Positions 5,260 through 6,888 of a stretch of 6,888 bases of DNA are shown here, piece by piece. Source of the DNA: Candidatus Woesearchaeota archaeon (lineage in GTDB: Archaea > Nanobdellota > Nanobdellia > Woesearchaeales > GW2011-AR15); the NCBI GenBank assembly GCA_023701075.1, contig JAMPXQ010000076.1, forward strand, positions 1 through 6,888. Reading direction: 5' to 3'. How positions within the stretch are numbered: position 1 is the first letter of the stretch; the number at the start of each line of letters is the position of its first letter. Position numbers and translations under genes: made by a program. The notes under the pieces are model-generated. The model worked only from the letters and a program-made list of their open reading frames with translations, made no database searches and was not told the origin of the DNA.

Positions 5260-5913
5260 ATGCTAAAACAAAGAATAACCTCATCAAAAACTACGTATGA
5301 TCTAGTGTTTGATGAGAATCTTACTGCAGACCTTTTCTTTGATAGCTCAAGATTTGATGATTCTGAACTAGAATATCGCATAGGCACACTTACAAGACTA
5401 AATGACTCAAAGAAACTAAGCCTATTCATCAGCATGGCAAATGAGAGGAACGCACTTGCTCTATCAATATATTATTCATATCCGGGTGAACAGGATGTGA
5501 GGGAATATGTAGCCAGGTCTGACATCGGTGCTTATTTTTTCTATAATAATCCAAGGCGCTCCCTTAAATTTTTCAGATATTTTGACATCCCTGATGAGTT
5601 TCATGCGACTAACTATTGGTTTGGGAAGATGGATGTCGATCATTTTGAGAGAGGCAAAGGATTTGGCGGTGCACTCATCGAGATCGGACAAAACTTCCTT
5701 CAAGCTGTGGATGGACACCATATAGTATCCTTCGTAGACCAGGGAAATTATATCAAAGATAGGCTCCTTAGCAGCGGCTATATGGAGCTCCATAAAAGAA
5801 GATACCCTGCTATAAGCAATAGTTCCATGAACGCTGGGTTTTTTGACGCATTTAGCGGACTCTCATTTACATTGAAAGAGCAGACATGGGCTATGAAGTA
5901 TTACTTCAGATAG
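5260..5913 (+). CDS. GNAT-like N-acetyltransferase, divergent
   Basis: A soluble protein of 217 residues. The part from about 120 to 182 has the GNAT core: a strand FGKMDVDHFE, the acetyl-CoA pyrophosphate loop RGKGFGGALI (131-140, matching R/Q-x-x-G-x-G/A), a helix, then a strand with HHIVSFVDQGN and helix IKDRLLSSGYMELHKRRY, which corresponds to the region around the 'N...ly...GF' end of the fold. The first 115 residues are not clearly assignable and hold many aromatic and charged residues. The substrate is unknown. ATG 5260 is used because the only nearby alternative, ATG 5252, hits a stop after four codons. It stands alone, divergent from the envelope operon and convergent with the CcdA-like gene. 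No membrane segments are seen. Confidence 0.7.
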   Translation: MLKQRITSSKTTYDLVFDENLTADLFFDSSRFDDSELEYRIGTLTRLNDSKKLSLFISMANERNALALSIYYSYPGEQDVREYVARSDIGAYFFYNNPRRSLKFFRYFDIPDEFHATNYWFGKMDVDHFERGKGFGGALIEIGQNFLQAVDGHHIVSFVDQGNYIKDRLLSSGYMELHKRRYPAISNSSMNAGFFDAFSGLSFTLKEQTWAMKYYFR

Positions 5914-5948
5914 AAAGAATAGTTAATACTCATTTCACATATCCAATC

Positions 5949-5965
5949 AAATAAATAAGAAAAAG
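5949..5965 (-). terminator. T-rich tract after the CcdA-like gene
   Basis: The minus strand reads CTTTTTCTTATTTATTT directly after the stop of the CcdA-like gene, in the 54-base gap between two converging genes. It is T-rich but interrupted, so it is a plausible but weak archaeal terminator. No T run is seen for the plus-strand gene. Confidence 0.4.
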
Positions 5966-5967
5966 TC

Positions 5968-6678
5968 TTAACCGAAATTGATCGTCCCATTCGCTATCAG
6001 CATCAATAACCATCCCATCGCAATGAGCATTATGCCTATCCCAAGCCTCATGTATTTCTTGTTGCTCTGCTTCCATTCATGAAGGTCTGCAACTTTCTTG
6101 CCGCCTACTACCATGATGAGTATTATCAGGAGCGGAAGCACGAATATGAGGTTATAGAGCACCAGCATCAATGCTGCGACAAGATCAAACTTGGCTGACA
6201 GCATCGTTATTATCGCAAGATATGGAGCGCCTGTACAAGGAAGCTCGACACCTGAGACAAAGGCACCCAGGACCATGACGCCAGGGATGCTCACATTAGC
6301 CTTGAACTCCTGTATCTTCTTTGCGTATTTTGCAGGTATCTGAAGAGAGAATCCCTTGCCATACCAGTAAAAATCCTTAATCTCCAGAAGACCTGCGCCT
6401 ACTATCAATACACCTACAAATATCGAGAGGTATTCAGTAACCCAGAGAGGTATGCTTGAGAAAAAATACAACAGGCCAAGGCCTGCCAGAAGATACACCA
6501 AGAATACTGCAAATATATATGACAAACCTAGTGCCAATATGCGCCTGTTTGACTTATCCGCACCTACAAGGACTGACAGCATCAGTATCAATACTCCGAT
6601 TGCACATGGATTTATCGAATCGATGGCTGCTGTCGTTATGACAATGCTCAGTGTAGGGATATATGCCTCAACCGCCAT
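5968..6678 (-). CDS. CcdA/DsbD-family thiol-redox membrane transporter
   Basis: A polytopic membrane protein of 236 residues with about six hydrophobic helices, the size of stand-alone CcdA. The family's two reactive Cys are present in conserved settings: IDSINPCAIGVL (Cys25, first helix) and GVELPCTGAPYL (Cys148, fourth helix), related by the internal symmetry of the family. Proteins of this kind carry reducing equivalents from cytoplasmic thioredoxin across the membrane to extracytoplasmic thiol proteins. Such a carrier would suit a cell whose surface protein (1823-4207) has many Cys, but that link is inference. The start at ATG 6678 is supported by AAGGTGA 5 bases upstream, inside the end of the preceding gene, which it overlaps by 11 bases. 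Confidence 0.88.
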   Translation of the reverse strand: MAVEAYIPTLSIVITTAAIDSINPCAIGVLILMLSVLVGADKSNRRILALGLSYIFAVFLVYLLAGLGLLYFFSSIPLWVTEYLSIFVGVLIVGAGLLEIKDFYWYGKGFSLQIPAKYAKKIQEFKANVSIPGVMVLGAFVSGVELPCTGAPYLAIITMLSAKFDLVAALMLVLYNLIFVLPLLIILIMVVGGKKVADLHEWKQSNKKYMRLGIGIMLIAMGWLLMLIANGTINFG

Positions 6679-6886
6679 TCAATTCACCTTTTGATACTGC
6701 CAACCTATATGTCTCGCACATCTTATCTGTAGACTGCATATATGGCCCGAATTCTATTATTATGCAGTCACCTGGAGGCACGTTGAAATACGGGCTTAGG
6801 ACATAGCCTGTGAAATCATCCAGTCTTCTCTTCTCATAGATGAAACCTGATTTCTTTGTCGGATCCGGATTGGTCACACGATAGAG
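6668..6886 (-). CDS. Unrecognised protein, C-terminal end only (continues past right edge)
   Basis: The frame is open to the right edge (reading ...LYRVTNPDP), so the GTG at 6877 is probably an internal Val and only about 72 C-terminal residues are visible. The segment is soluble and looks beta-rich, with GYVLSPYFNVPPGDCIIIEFGPY and two Cys. It ends in a hydrophilic tail. I do not recognise the family. It overlaps the CcdA-like gene by 11 bases, and that gene's Shine-Dalgarno motif lies within it, so the two are probably co-transcribed and this protein may share a thiol or envelope role. Confidence 0.65.
   Translation of the reverse strand, partial: LYRVTNPDPTKKSGFIYEKRRLDDFTGYVLSPYFNVPPGDCIIIEFGPYMQSTDKMCETYRLAVSKGELNGG
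6684..6690 (-). promoter_or_regulatory. Shine-Dalgarno AAGGTGA of the CcdA-like gene
   Basis: AAGGTGA on the minus strand, 5 bases before ATG 6678. It pairs with the ATCACCT part of the archaeal 16S rRNA tail. It decides the CcdA start and shows that this gene is internal to an operon coming from beyond the right edge. Confidence 0.7.
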
Positions 6887-6888
6887 GA

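Noticed and set aside
5476..5793. 105-residue minus-strand frame opposite the GNAT-like gene
   Set aside because: The plus-strand frame carries a recognisable acetyl-CoA loop and a TATA box; the antisense frame has neither a motif nor a start signal.

Overview
The window looks archaeal, most likely from a DPANN-type lineage such as Woesearchaeota/Pacearchaeota or a relative; this placement is inference. Three things support it. The three first-in-unit genes have AT-rich TATA-like boxes centred about 26-30 bases before their start codons, which leaves essentially no leader. Internal operon genes instead overlap or touch their neighbours, and two of them carry Shine-Dalgarno motifs (AGGAGG, GGTGA). 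The surface proteins use a secreted style common in these archaea, with Cys-rich 'NQDETDxDCGG' modules, a 'CxNGxCExxENC' motif, many N-glycosylation sequons and GWNL/GYW repeats. No rRNA or other phylogenetic marker is present.

Left part (1-1822): the C-terminal two thirds of a class I CPD photolyase runs in from the left edge on the plus strand. It converges, with an 11-base gap, on a minus-strand pair: a 43-residue Cys-rich protein (1572-1703) directly followed by a DUF1295 membrane enzyme of the steroid-reductase / isoprenylcysteine-methyltransferase type. The short intergenic stretch to the right of that pair holds its TATA-like element and a T9 tract that probably ends the next operon.

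Centre (1823-5102), the most distinctive part: a tightly packed minus-strand three-gene operon joined by two ATGA stop/start overlaps. It encodes a small winged-helix DNA-binding protein, then an exported protein made of two GWNL...GYW repeats, then a 794-residue membrane protein. The last has a Cys-rich glycine-linked ectodomain, three transmembrane helices and a cytoplasmic coiled-coil / Lys-Glu-rich / TPR tail. I read it as a regulator co-expressed with a cell-envelope module that could link the outside surface to the cytoplasm. The function is not known from sequence.

Right part (5103-6888): a 157-base divergent promoter region contains a 20-base-phased repeat beside the operon TATA box, which is a plausible operator. 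It separates the operon from a plus-strand GNAT-like acetyltransferase. That gene converges on a minus-strand CcdA/DsbD-type thiol-redox membrane protein. The CcdA gene overlaps by 11 bases the end of an unrecognised gene that runs off the right edge.
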